A DNA stretch of 64,000 nt from Chloroflexota bacterium (GTDB lineage: Bacteria > Chloroflexota > Chloroflexia > Chloroflexales > Roseiflexaceae): contig JACAEQ010000078.1 of NCBI GenBank assembly GCA_013388755.1, forward strand, positions 1 to 64,000. The letters are read 5' to 3'. The notes beneath the pieces are model-generated. The model ran no database searches. It was given only the letters and a program-made list of their open reading frames with translations, and was not told the origin of the DNA. Numbering within the stretch: the stretch's first letter is position 1; every line of letters begins with the position of its first letter. The position numbers and the translations under genes are program-made. Of this stretch, positions 9,824 to 18,555 are shown piece by piece.

Positions 9824-10354
9824 TCAATGACCAAGCTCATAGCGCACGAAGCGCCGCACGACGATATTCTCGCGAATCCTGGCAACTGCCGCCTTGATCT
9901 TGTCTTCAATCGTCTGCGAGGGATCCTTAATGAACCCTTGCATCAACAGCACCGTCTCCTTATGGAACTGCTCGGGAGTCAGGCCACTGGCAGCGACATC
10001 TTCCGGCGGCACGTCCTCGAGCCGCAGGTAGCGCGGGCTCATCGCCGCCACCTGCATGGCAATATCCCGCGCAAGCTGGATGAAATCATCCGTACGCGCG
10101 ACGAAATCCGTCTCGCAATTGAGCTCGACCATCGCCGCGACGCGCGCGCCGTGATGGACATACACTTCGATCCGGCCCTCTTTCGCCTCACGACCGGCAA
10201 CTTTATCGCTCACGCGCAGGCCGCGCTTCCGCAATTCATCAATTGCCTGATCCAGGTTCCCACCCGTCTGCTCGAGAATATCCTTGCACTCTTTGATGCC
10301 AGCGCCGGTGCGCTCACGCAATTCCTTCACCATCTGGGCAGTGATTGCAGCCAC
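9824..10354 (-). CDS. tsf: Elongation factor Ts, short form (176 aa)
   Basis: Exchanges GDP for GTP on EF-Tu. The N-terminal UBA-like region VKELRERTGAGIKECKDILE and the EF-Tu-binding stretch MVELNCETDFVART are both present. At 176 residues it is the short type seen in Chloroflexi, Thermus and chloroplast lineages, lacking the extra C-terminal domain of the enterobacterial protein. I chose the GTG at 10354 because AAGAGGAGC precedes it at a suitable distance. The longer in-frame extension runs through the terminator-like hairpin that separates it from rpsB, so it is unlikely to be translated. Confidence 0.93.
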   Translation of the reverse strand: MAAITAQMVKELRERTGAGIKECKDILEQTGGNLDQAIDELRKRGLRVSDKVAGREAKEGRIEVYVHHGARVAAMVELNCETDFVARTDDFIQLARDIAMQVAAMSPRYLRLEDVPPEDVAASGLTPEQFHKETVLLMQGFIKDPSQTIEDKIKAAVARIRENIVVRRFVRYELGH

Positions 10355-10378
10355 AGTTGCTCCTCTTCTCTCTAACAT

Positions 10379-10424
10379 AAAAACAGGGAAGATCGAAGGC
10401 GACACCGTCGCCTTCAGTCTCCCT
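10379..10424 (-). terminator. Intrinsic terminator/attenuator between rpsB and tsf
   Basis: On the minus strand an uninterrupted GAAGGCGAC / GTCGCCTTC stem with a GGT loop is extended outward by AGGGAGA / TCTTCCCT pairing. Five T residues (10383-10379) follow after CTG. The tsf ribosome site begins only about 15 nt later. A partial terminator here would set the ratio of S2 to EF-Ts transcripts. Confidence 0.7.
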
Positions 10425-10449
10425 TGCGTGTCATCCGCCCACAAACAGG

Positions 10450-11241
10450 CTACTCGACCGCCTCTGCTTCCTCGGCGATCTCCTCTTCGACGTCGGGTTG
10501 ATCGTAGCGACCGCCACGCATCATATCGGCCTGCGACGACTCGCGCCGGTTCTGCCCCTCGATGGCGGCATCGGCAATCTTTGCGGCAATCAGGCGAATA
10601 CTGCGAATCGCATCGTCGTTACACGGAATGACATACTGAATCGGGTCGGGGTCACAATTTGTATCCACCATCGCGACGATCGGGATACCGACCTTGTTGG
10701 CTTCTTTGACCGCCAGGTCTTCCTTATGCGGATCGACGATGAACAGTGCGCCGGGCAGACGATCCATTGTTTTCATGCCGCCGAAGACTTTATTGAGCTT
10801 CTCGATCTCTTCGTCGCGCTTGAGTGCCTCCGCCTTGGTCAGTTTGTTGAACTCGCCGCGCGCACGCTGTTCCTCCAGGTCGTTCAGATAGCGCAGGCGC
10901 TTGCGCATGGTGGCATAGTTCGTCAGCGTGCCACCCAGCCAGCGTTGCGTCACCGCATACTGTCCGGCGCGCGCCGCTTCCTCGGCGATCGTCTCCTGTG
11001 CCTGTTTCTTTGTTCCGACGAACAGGACCTTCCCGCCTGCTGCCACTGTTTCAACCACAAACTGGTAGGCCGCCGTCAGGCCGATGATCGTCTTCTGCAG
11101 ATCGATGATGTGGATGCTGTTACGCGCTGTGAAGATGTACGGTCGCATCTTCGGGTTCCAGCGCTTGGTCTGGTGGCCGAAGTGTGCCCCTGACTCAAGC
11201 AGCGCCTTCATCGAGACGAGCCGCTGCATACCCTGGGTCAT
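10450..11241 (-). CDS. rpsB: 30S ribosomal protein S2 (263 aa)
   Basis: A structural protein of the small ribosomal subunit, with [19 protein letters not shown] near the N-terminus and [31 protein letters not shown] and [19 protein letters not shown] as the successive family blocks. The C-terminus ends in an acidic tail ([12 protein letters not shown]). The ATG at 11241 follows AAGGAGC at about 11 nt. It is the first gene of the leftward cluster and has a good promoter with a structured leader upstream. Confidence 0.97.
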   Translation of the reverse strand: MTQGMQRLVSMKALLESGAHFGHQTKRWNPKMRPYIFTARNSIHIIDLQKTIIGLTAAYQFVVETVAAGGKVLFVGTKKQAQETIAEEAARAGQYAVTQRWLGGTLTNYATMRKRLRYLNDLEEQRARGEFNKLTKAEALKRDEEIEKLNKVFGGMKTMDRLPGALFIVDPHKEDLAVKEANKVGIPIVAMVDTNCDPDPIQYVIPCNDDAIRSIRLIAAKIADAAIEGQNRRESSQADMMRGGRYDQPDVEEEIAEEAEAVE

Positions 11242-11426
11242 AACCTGTGATGCTCCTTCATGGTCGTGGGCGAGGTTGCACTCGCCGCCCGGTTCCGCCA
11301 TGCCTGTTCACTTCACCGCGGAGCCGGCACAGCGCCGGCAGGGCCGCGATAATCGGGGCATGTGTGTAATGAAGCGCGCCAGAGCGCGCCGCCGGGTAGT
11401 ATAGCATACAAGCAGGGTGCGGGCAA
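11242..11426 (-). promoter_or_regulatory. rpsB operon promoter and structured leader
   Basis: Minus-strand TTGCCC (11426-11421), a 17-nt spacer and TATACT (11403-11398) make a good promoter. The leader of about 150 nt contains two strong hairpins, GCGCGC-TCTG-GCGCGC and GCCGGC-GCTGT-GCCGGC, before the rpsB ribosome site. S2 represses its own mRNA in many bacteria, so an autoregulatory leader is plausible. Whether this RNA matches a known rpsB motif was not tested. Confidence 0.6.
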
Positions 11427-11458
11427 ATCTGGTGCGGCTTGAACTGCGCCGTAGCGAG

Positions 11459-11487
11459 TTGACATGCTCCCGGCTTCCTGGTATACT
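11459..11487 (+). promoter_or_regulatory. Consensus promoter of the trpB2 T-box transcript
   Basis: TTGACA (11459-11464), a 17-nt spacer and TATACT (11482-11487) form a near-perfect sigma-70-type promoter. Transcription would begin near 11494, just before the T-box leader. Confidence 0.85.
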
Positions 11488-11493
11488 CCAGGC

Positions 11494-11806
11494 CACAGTC
11501 GAGTAGTGAACAGACGATGAACGGGAAGAGTACGCGCTGGCATGCGGCGCAGAGAGCCGGCGGCTGGTGAGAAGCCGGTGCTTGCGGTGGCGCGGAATGG
11601 GCCCGGGAGTTGCGGAGTGAACCGGTAGCCGTATCTGCTACCGTAGTAGTGGCCGCCGGCGACGCCACCGTTATCCGGGCGCGGGGTATCGCGCGCGTTG
11701 CGCGCCGTACTCGCAGAGGGCGTCATATCGTACGGTATGGCGAACCGGGGTGGCACCGCGGAGGTTTGCAGCCTCTCGTCCCTGGATGGGGATGAGAGGT
11801 TTTTTG
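11494..11806 (+). promoter_or_regulatory. Tryptophan-specific T-box riboswitch
   Basis: All parts of a T-box leader are visible in order. The k-turn-like GATGAACGGGAAGAGTA is at 11516-11532. The AGAGAG-bulge arm with the distal loop CGGCTGGTGAGAAGCCGG is at 11551-11578. The specifier loop GGAATGGGCCC has TGG (Trp codon) at 11598-11600. The T-box AACCGGGGTGGCACCGCGG is at 11743-11761. The terminator CCTCTCGTCCC / GGGATGAGAGG (11772-11799) is followed by six T. The T-box reads TGGC at 11751-11754, which pairs with a tRNA ending GCCA, as expected for bacterial tRNA-Trp with discriminator G73. Uncharged tRNA-Trp would favour the antiterminator and switch on trpB2. Confidence 0.95.
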
Positions 11807-11898
11807 ATTCCTGGCGCGTGTCGCAGGGTGCAGGGTGCGGCGCGTCGCCTGCGCTGCCGATCCTGCACCGCGCCAGTGCTTGCTGAGGAGGACGTTCC

Positions 11899-13260
11899 AT
11901 GGAGACCGTCAAGTATCTGCTCACTGAAGATCGCATGCCGACTGCCTGGTACAACATTCAGGCCGATCTGCCCGTGCCGGCGCCACCGGTGTTGCACCCC
12001 GGCACCGGCCAGCCGATTGGCCCGGCGGATCTTGCGCCGCTGTTTCCCATGGCGCTGATTATGCAGGAAGTCAGCACCGATCGCCTGATCGAGATTCCGG
12101 AAGAAGTGCAGGCAATCTATCGCCAGTGGCGTCCAACGCCATTGTATCGCGCGCGCCGGCTCGAAACGATGCTCGATACGCCGGCACGGATCTATTACAA
12201 GTACGAAGGTGTCAGCCCGGCCGGCAGTCACAAGCCGAATACCGCGGTTGCCCAGGCTTACTATAACAAACAGGAAGGGGTCAAACGTCTGGTCACCGAG
12301 ACCGGTGCCGGGCAGTGGGGCTCGTCGCTGGCCATGGCCGGCGCGTTCTTCGGCCTCGACGTCCTGGTCTATATGGTCAAGGTCAGTTATCAGCAGAAGC
12401 CCTATCGCCGGGCGTTGATGGAAGCCTATGGTGCGCGCGTGGTTGCCAGCCCCAGCGAGGAAACCCATGCCGGGCGCATGATCCTTGCCGCGCATCCCGA
12501 TAGTACCGGCAGCCTGGGTATTGCGATCTCCGAAGCGGTCGAGGTCGCGGCGCAGGACCCGGAGGCGAAATATTCACTCGGCAGCGTGCTGAACCATGTG
12601 CTGCTGCACCAGACGGTGATCGGCGAAGAGGCGCTGGCGCAACTGGAGATGGCCGGCGATTACCCGGACATCATTGTTGGTTGCACTGGCGGCGGCAGCA
12701 ACTTCAGCGGGATTGCGTTTCCTTTTATTGGTAAGAAGTTGCGCGGTGAGCGCGACGTGCGCGTGGTGGCAGTCGAACCGGCAGCATGCCCGAGTATGAC
12801 ACGCGGCAAGTATGCCTATGACTTCGGCGACACCGCCAGGATGACGCCACTGGTCAAAATGCATACCCTTGGCCACGATTTCGTGCCGCCCGGAATCCAC
12901 GCCGGCGGATTGCGCTACCACGGTATGGCGCCGCTGGTCAGTCACCTGCTGCAACTTGGCGCGATCGAGGCGATCAATGTGCAGCAACTCGAAACCTTTG
13001 GCGCCGGCATCCAGTTTGCCCGCGCCGAGGGGATCATTCCGGCGCCGGAAGCGAACCACGCCGTTGCCGGCGCGATCCGTGAGGCGCTGCGCTGCAAAGA
13101 AGAGGGCGTCAGCCGTGCGATCCTCTTCAATCTCTGCGGTCACGGCCACTTCGATATGCAGGCGTACACCGACTATATGGCCGGCAAACTACGCGACTAT
13201 GAGTATTCTGAGGAAGAAGTCGCCATGGCGCTGGCAGGCCTGCCGAGCGTTGGAGGGTAA
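11899..13260 (+). CDS. trpB2: Tryptophan synthase beta chain, TrpB2 type (453 aa)
   Basis: Condenses indole (or an indole-like acceptor) with L-serine on pyridoxal phosphate. The PLP lysine lies in [14 protein letters not shown] near residue 115, and the phosphate cup [11 protein letters not shown] is near 258. The length of about 450 and the N-terminal extension ([20 protein letters not shown]) mark the TrpB2 branch, which is long compared with the 400-residue TrpB1 that pairs with TrpA. No trpA is in the window. Control by a Trp T-box argues that it works in tryptophan synthesis or indole salvage rather than in another pathway. The ribosome site GAGGAGGACG precedes the ATG. Confidence 0.92.
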   Translation: METVKYLLTEDRMPTAWYNIQADLPVPAPPVLHPGTGQPIGPADLAPLFPMALIMQEVSTDRLIEIPEEVQAIYRQWRPTPLYRARRLETMLDTPARIYYKYEGVSPAGSHKPNTAVAQAYYNKQEGVKRLVTETGAGQWGSSLAMAGAFFGLDVLVYMVKVSYQQKPYRRALMEAYGARVVASPSEETHAGRMILAAHPDSTGSLGIAISEAVEVAAQDPEAKYSLGSVLNHVLLHQTVIGEEALAQLEMAGDYPDIIVGCTGGGSNFSGIAFPFIGKKLRGERDVRVVAVEPAACPSMTRGKYAYDFGDTARMTPLVKMHTLGHDFVPPGIHAGGLRYHGMAPLVSHLLQLGAIEAINVQQLETFGAGIQFARAEGIIPAPEANHAVAGAIREALRCKEEGVSRAILFNLCGHGHFDMQAYTDYMAGKLRDYEYSEEEVAMALAGLPSVGG

Positions 13261-13344
13261 GCGTTGGAACCTGGGAATTGAGCATGAAGCACGCTGAGAG
13301 AGACTCACGATCATCATCCGCAATGCTCAGTTCGTCATTCCCGG

Positions 13345-15267
13345 TTACCAGCGTAGCTGAACATTAACAATGGTATCTGCTACGTCAACGACGACATACC
13401 GGCTGGCGCGCACGGTCTCGATGGCATGGCGTGCCGGCGCTCCATTGATGACGACGCTCGCGTCGCCACGCGCGTCGGCCGGTAGCAGCATACGCAGCCG
13501 CATGTGATTGAACGCGCCGCTGGCCTGGATCGTGATACTCCGCCCGTTCTGTTGCCAGATGTACGCCAGGTAACCGTCACTGCCGGGGTAGCGCGCCGAG
13601 ACGTAGGCGCCATTCACGCCAGCGGCGCTCCAGCGCGGGCTGACAATCACATCACGCAGCGCCGTCCCCTGGTCCTCGATTCCGGCGGCGCCCTCGATCA
13701 ATGCAGTGAACATCGCGGCCGTTCCCCACGCGTCCGTGGGAATGGTGTCGTCAGAACCTACGCCTTCCGCCCCGTCGGGGTGGTACCAGAGAAAGGTGCG
13801 ACCGCGGCTGAGCATGCGCAACCAGTAGTGTTCGAGGATCGCGAAGCCATAGGTTTCATTGCCATACCGGAAGGCGCCGCGCGCCAGTTCGCCGCCAGTG
13901 ATCGGCATGATGCCGCCATTGACATAACTTCCGGGAAGTTCGCCGCTGCGCCCGGCGAGGCCAAAGCTGCCCGGTGGGAACGGCGGATCAATGCTGAACC
14001 ATTCGGCAAAGGCACGCGTGGTTTTCGAACGCTCAATGTACTCATCAATGATCGCCTGGCCCTGCTGTGGTGTCAAGACGTTACGGTTGAGCGCGTATGC
14101 GTTCGAGAGGCTCAACTGGCGCGCTTCGTCCACGTCTGGCACGTCAACGGGTTGTGTCGGCACGTGATGGCGGAAGAAGCGCCCGTTCCAGCTGACGGCG
14201 TTCAGATTGCGCATCAGCCCATCCGCCAGATCGCGCCAGGTGCGGGCCAGTTGTACGTCGCCGCCGCGCTCTTCCATACGCGCCAGCATCTGCAATGCCT
14301 GCGCCATGCCAGTGTTGTCGCCATGGAAGACGCCCCAGATCGTGGCATTGTCGATCCGGTGGCGCGGCGCCGGCTTGCCGCTTTCCGGATCGATCGTCGT
14401 CGCGCCGTACTCGAAATCCCAGGTGTCAATCGTAAAGGGACGCTTGATCAGGCCACGGTCGGCATCCCAGCGCAGTGGATGTTGCAATGAGTAGGTCACG
14501 GCGCGGCGCATCGGTTCCAGATGGCTGCGCATCCAGCCGTCGTCGCCGGTCGCCTGCCATGCTTCATAGACCCCCTGGACGTACAGGTATTCGACGTCGG
14601 CTTCAACCGGCGTGCGGATGGCGCGGTCGGTCCAGGGCGGGCGCGGCAGGAAGTCAGGAAGACTGCCGTCAGCCTGCTGGTAACGGCGAAAATCGTCAAA
14701 TGTTGTCTTGAGATCGGGGTCGAAGTAGCGCACGCCACGCTGCGCATGCACATGGTCACGCAACCAGATCAGCGGGCTGTCCGGCGAGCGGTAGCCATGG
14801 AAGGCCGTATCACCGATCCGGTACGACAGCGAGGCGGCCGCGAAGATCGCGGCGGCGCCGGGTACGAAGCGGTCGAACCGCTCCTGGCCGGTCCAGATCT
14901 CGGTGCGCGCGTCGAGGGTGAAGAGCGCCGGATTGGCGGCGACTTGCTGCCCGGAGACGAACAGTGCTGCCCATTGCGGCCCGAGCGCGCCACGCGGTGT
15001 GACGGTCAGCGTTCCTTCGCCGTTCTCAGCTCGCCCTTCCGCGCTGCCGGCGAAGCGTTTGCGGCTGTCGAACAGGACCACCGCCGCCGGGCCGGTATAC
15101 CCTGGAATACGTACCGTGATGTCCACCGGCTGCAACGGCGCGACGACCGGGCGTGCCGCCGCCAGTGAGGCGCCTCCCTGCGCCAGCGCCGGACGAAGTG
15201 AAGCGAGCGCGGCAAGCGCCGCCCCGGCGGACAGGGCCGCGCGGCGTGACAGGCGTTTCGATCTCAT
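13345..15267 (-). CDS. Tat-exported six-hairpin glycosidase-like protein (640 aa)
   Basis: The N-terminus is a twin-arginine signal (KRLSRRAALSAGAALAAL, cleaved near RPALA). A beta-rich part follows to about residue 150. The rest looks like an (alpha/alpha)6 toroid of glycoside hydrolase type: repeated helices with W, D and E clusters (YFDPDLKTTFDDFRRYQQ, YVNGGIMPITGGELARGAF, DTIPTDAWGTAAMF). It probably cleaves an extracellular polysaccharide, but I cannot assign a family or substrate. It is transcribed against the trp genes that flank it, so it may be an insertion into that block. The ATG at 15267 is chosen because the signal peptide begins there. Confidence 0.6.
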   Translation of the reverse strand: MRSKRLSRRAALSAGAALAALASLRPALAQGGASLAAARPVVAPLQPVDITVRIPGYTGPAAVVLFDSRKRFAGSAEGRAENGEGTLTVTPRGALGPQWAALFVSGQQVAANPALFTLDARTEIWTGQERFDRFVPGAAAIFAAASLSYRIGDTAFHGYRSPDSPLIWLRDHVHAQRGVRYFDPDLKTTFDDFRRYQQADGSLPDFLPRPPWTDRAIRTPVEADVEYLYVQGVYEAWQATGDDGWMRSHLEPMRRAVTYSLQHPLRWDADRGLIKRPFTIDTWDFEYGATTIDPESGKPAPRHRIDNATIWGVFHGDNTGMAQALQMLARMEERGGDVQLARTWRDLADGLMRNLNAVSWNGRFFRHHVPTQPVDVPDVDEARQLSLSNAYALNRNVLTPQQGQAIIDEYIERSKTTRAFAEWFSIDPPFPPGSFGLAGRSGELPGSYVNGGIMPITGGELARGAFRYGNETYGFAILEHYWLRMLSRGRTFLWYHPDGAEGVGSDDTIPTDAWGTAAMFTALIEGAAGIEDQGTALRDVIVSPRWSAAGVNGAYVSARYPGSDGYLAYIWQQNGRSITIQASGAFNHMRLRMLLPADARGDASVVINGAPARHAIETVRASRYVVVDVADTIVNVQLRW

Positions 15268-15368
15268 GGCACCTGGTATTGTCTTCAGGAATGATACTGG
15301 ATTCGTGCGCACAAGCACTGGTGGTACGCCACTATACCATATTCTCGGCATAGCATTGGAGGTGTTCC

Positions 15369-16376
15369 ATGACGCCAGCAAAAAAGCGTATTCTCACCGG
15401 CGATCGCCCGACCGGCCGCATGCACCTGGGCCATTACGTCGGCACGATGGCCAACCGGGTGCGGCTCCAGGATGATTATGAGTGTTTCTTTCTGGTGGCC
15501 GACCTGCATATGCTCACCACGCGCACCGAACTGGAGCGGTTGCGCCTGACGAACCAGAATATCCGTGATGTCGTGCTCGACAATCTGAGCGTCGGGATTG
15601 ATCCTGAGCGATCGGTCTATTTCTTGCAGTCGCTGGTGCCGGCGATTTCGGAAATGGCACTGATTTTTGGCATGCTGACGACCGTGCCGCGCTTACAGCG
15701 TGTGCCGACCCTTAAGGAAGTCATGCAGGATCTTGAGATCGAGCAGCCGTCGTTCGGGTTACTCGGTTACCCGGTGTTGCAGGCTGCCGACATTCTCTGC
15801 GTGCGCGCCAACCTGGTGCCGGTCGGGAAGGACCAGGCGTCGCACCTTGAGGTGACCCGCGAGATTGCGCGGCGCTTCAATACCATGTATGGCGAAGTTC
15901 TGCCTGAACCTGATACGCTGATCGGCGACGTGCCGACGCTGGTTGGCACCGATGGCCAGGCCAAAATGTCGAAGAGTCTGGATAATGCGATCTACCTGAC
16001 CGACGACTCAAAAACCGTCGAGCAGAAAGTCCGTGGTATGTACACTGATCCGAACCGTATCCGCGCCGACATTCCCGGCCGGGTCGAAGGCAACCCGGTA
16101 TTTATTTATCACGATGCCTTCAATCCGAACGTAGAAGAAGTGAATGATCTCAAAGAACGCTATCGCCAGGGCAAAGTTGGCGATGTCGAGGTCAAGCGCA
16201 AACTGGCGGCGGCGATCAACGCCTTCCTCGACCCGATCCGTGAGCGACGTGCGCGGTATGAGCACAACCCGCGTATCGTAGAAGAGATCCTGAGTGCCGG
16301 ATCGGCCCGCGCCCGGCAGGAAGCCGGCGATACCCTCGATCGCATGAAAGAGGCGATGGGCCTCAAGTTCATCTAG
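15369..16376 (+). CDS. trpS: Tryptophanyl-tRNA synthetase (335 aa)
   Basis: A class I aminoacyl-tRNA synthetase charging tRNA-Trp. The HIGH-type motif is MHLGHYVG near residue 18, and the KMSKS loop [10 protein letters not shown] is near 199. The length is typical. TTGGAGGTG stands 5 nt before the ATG. It opens a tight group with trpE (9 nt downstream) and trpG, so charging and synthesis of tryptophan are probably expressed together. No second T-box is visible upstream of it. Confidence 0.96.
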   Translation: MTPAKKRILTGDRPTGRMHLGHYVGTMANRVRLQDDYECFFLVADLHMLTTRTELERLRLTNQNIRDVVLDNLSVGIDPERSVYFLQSLVPAISEMALIFGMLTTVPRLQRVPTLKEVMQDLEIEQPSFGLLGYPVLQAADILCVRANLVPVGKDQASHLEVTREIARRFNTMYGEVLPEPDTLIGDVPTLVGTDGQAKMSKSLDNAIYLTDDSKTVEQKVRGMYTDPNRIRADIPGRVEGNPVFIYHDAFNPNVEEVNDLKERYRQGKVGDVEVKRKLAAAINAFLDPIRERRARYEHNPRIVEEILSAGSARARQEAGDTLDRMKEAMGLKFI

Positions 16377-16385
16377 GAGAGATCC

Positions 16386-17945
16386 ATGAAGCTCACGCCA
16401 TCGCTCGACGAGTTGCGCGCACTTGTGGGCCAGGGTAACCTCTGCCCGCTCTATGCCGAGGTGCTTGCCGATCTCGAAACACCCGTCTCGGCGTTTCTCA
16501 AGGTCGCGCGCGAACCCTGGAGCTTCTTGCTCGAATCGGTGGAGGGTGGCCAGCATATCGCGCGCTATTCGTTCATCGGCGCCGAACCATACCTCACGCT
16601 GCGCTTCGATCAGGGTGTCGCCAGCGCGGTGCAGGGTGGCTATAAGCAGACACTGCACTATACTGATCCATTGCTGGTGTTGCATTCATACCTGAGCGCG
16701 TATCGCCCGGTGCGCCTGCCTGACCTGCCGCGATTCGTCGGTGGCGCGGTCGGCTACTTCAGTTATGAAACCGTCAGTTGTTTCGAACGTCTGCCACGAC
16801 CGGAGAAGCGTGGCTACCTGATGCCCGATGGTCTGTGGCAGTTTGTTGATACGTTACTGGTTTTCGATCACCTGCGCCACAAAATCAAGGTGCTGACCCA
16901 CGTCCACCTGGATGAACCGGATCTGGAGAGCGCCTACCGGCGCGCTGTCACCAGGATCGAAGCGCTCGTCGCGCGTTTGCGGCAGCCGGTTCCATCAGCC
17001 GATCGTCGCTTCGTCGCGCCGGGTAACGGCCAGACGGACGATTCGCCTGAACGGCAACCATCGTTTGTGGCCAATTATGAACCCTGGCCACGCGATGAAC
17101 CGTCCCGGCCCTCTGCCGTGACGTCGAATGTCAGCCGCGAGGAGTACCAGCGGCGCGTGGATGTGGCCAGGGAGTATATCGCTGCCGGCGATATCTTTCA
17201 GGTCGTGCCGTCACAGCGATTCAGCCGGCCGGTACGCGCCCATCCCTTCGCCATCTACCGCGCACTGCGAACGATCAATCCGTCGCCCTACATGTTCTAC
17301 CTTCATACTCCCGAAGGCGACCTGGTCGGCGCCTCGCCGGAGTTGCTGGTGCGCGTCGAGGAAGGCATGGTGACCACCCACCCGATCGCCGGTACCCGGC
17401 GTCGTGGGCAGACTCCTGAAGAGGATGCGGCGCTGGCTGCGGAATTGCTGGCTGACGAGAAGGAACGCGCCGAACACCTGATGCTGGTGGATCTGGGGCG
17501 GAATGACCTGGGTCGCGTTTCACAGCCCGGAACCGTTCGCGTGCCGACGTTTATGACCGTCGAGAAGTTCAGCCATGTCATGCACCTGGTCAGCCATGTC
17601 ACAGGGCGGCTGCGTCGCGATATGAGTGCGCTTGATGCGCTGCGAGCGGTCTTTCCTGCGGGCACGGTCAGCGGCGCGCCGAAAATACGCGCGATGGAGA
17701 TTATCGCCGAGCTTGAAGGCGAACAACGTGGCGTCTATGCTGGCGCGGTCGGCCATGTCGGCTTCAATGGCGACCTTGATACCTGTATTGCGCTCCGGAC
17801 CATGGTGGTCAAAGATGGCGTGGCATATGTGCAGGCTGGTGGTGGCGTCGTCGCCGATAGCGACCCGGCGGCTGAATATGAGGAAAGCCGCAACAAAGCG
17901 GCGGCGCTGCTCCGCGCGATCGATGCGGCAGAAGAAGGAGATTAG
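16386..17945 (+). CDS. trpE: Anthranilate synthase component I (519 aa)
   Basis: Converts chorismate to anthranilate using ammonia delivered by TrpG. The N-terminal SFLLESVEGG near residue 45 holds the LLES tryptophan-feedback motif, so allosteric inhibition is probably retained. The chorismate-binding half shows HPIAGTRRRG, DLGRNDLGRVS, VFPAGTVSGAPKIRAMEI and GAVGHVGFNGDLDTCIALRT. An unusual Pro/Arg-rich linker at about residues 200-250 separates the halves. The stop is 12 nt before trpG. Confidence 0.97.
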   Translation: MKLTPSLDELRALVGQGNLCPLYAEVLADLETPVSAFLKVAREPWSFLLESVEGGQHIARYSFIGAEPYLTLRFDQGVASAVQGGYKQTLHYTDPLLVLHSYLSAYRPVRLPDLPRFVGGAVGYFSYETVSCFERLPRPEKRGYLMPDGLWQFVDTLLVFDHLRHKIKVLTHVHLDEPDLESAYRRAVTRIEALVARLRQPVPSADRRFVAPGNGQTDDSPERQPSFVANYEPWPRDEPSRPSAVTSNVSREEYQRRVDVAREYIAAGDIFQVVPSQRFSRPVRAHPFAIYRALRTINPSPYMFYLHTPEGDLVGASPELLVRVEEGMVTTHPIAGTRRRGQTPEEDAALAAELLADEKERAEHLMLVDLGRNDLGRVSQPGTVRVPTFMTVEKFSHVMHLVSHVTGRLRRDMSALDALRAVFPAGTVSGAPKIRAMEIIAELEGEQRGVYAGAVGHVGFNGDLDTCIALRTMVVKDGVAYVQAGGGVVADSDPAAEYEESRNKAAALLRAIDAAEEGD

Positions 17946-17957
17946 GAGTATACGATC

Positions 17958-18524
17958 ATGATCATGCTGCTCGACAACTATGACTCCTTCACCTACAATC
18001 TGTACCAGTATCTCAGCGAGCTTGGCGCACAGGTGCTGGTGAAGCGCAATGATGAGTTGACGGTTGGTGAGGTGGCAGCGCTGGCGCCCGAAAAAATCGT
18101 CATCTCGCCTGGCCCCTGTACGCCGAATGAAGCCGGCATCAGCGTTGCCCTGATACGTGCGCTTGGCGCCACTGTTCCGATCCTTGGCGTGTGTCTGGGG
18201 CACCAGGCGATCGGCGCGGCGTATGGCGGCGCGGTGGTGCGCGCACCGAACGTCATGCATGGCAAACTCTCCGCGATCCATCATATCCACCGCGGCGTCT
18301 TTTCCGGTCTACCTGAGCCGTTTCAGGCGACACGCTACCATTCGCTCATCGTTCGCCGCGATGACCTGCCGCCCTGCCTGGAAGTGACGGCATGGACCGA
18401 CGATGGCCTGATTATGGGTCTGCGCCATCGTGACCATCCGGTGCAGGGGGTGCAGTTCCATCCCGAATCGATAATGACCGAGGCCGGAAAGGACTTGCTG
18501 CACAATTTCCTGGTGCAGGCGTAG
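17958..18524 (+). CDS. trpG: Anthranilate synthase component II, glutamine amidotransferase (188 aa)
   Basis: The class I glutaminase that feeds ammonia to TrpE; it may also serve folate synthesis as Pab[21 protein letters not shown] opens the protein, the nucleophile Cys is in [11 protein letters not shown] near residue 80, and the His-Glu pair is in [11 protein letters not shown] near 172. ATTAGGAGTATACGATC precedes two possible ATGs (17958 and 17964). Confidence 0.96.
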   Translation: MIMLLDNYDSFTYNLYQYLSELGAQVLVKRNDELTVGEVAALAPEKIVISPGPCTPNEAGISVALIRALGATVPILGVCLGHQAIGAAYGGAVVRAPNVMHGKLSAIHHIHRGVFSGLPEPFQATRYHSLIVRRDDLPPCLEVTAWTDDGLIMGLRHRDHPVQGVQFHPESIMTEAGKDLLHNFLVQA

Positions 18525-18555
18525 ACGAAGGTGCAGGGCAGTCAGGTGAGACGCA

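Noticed and set aside
11258-11957. Minus-strand frames over the T-box leader
   Set aside because: They cover the riboswitch and two promoters; the sequence is explained by RNA structure and no protein family is recognisable.
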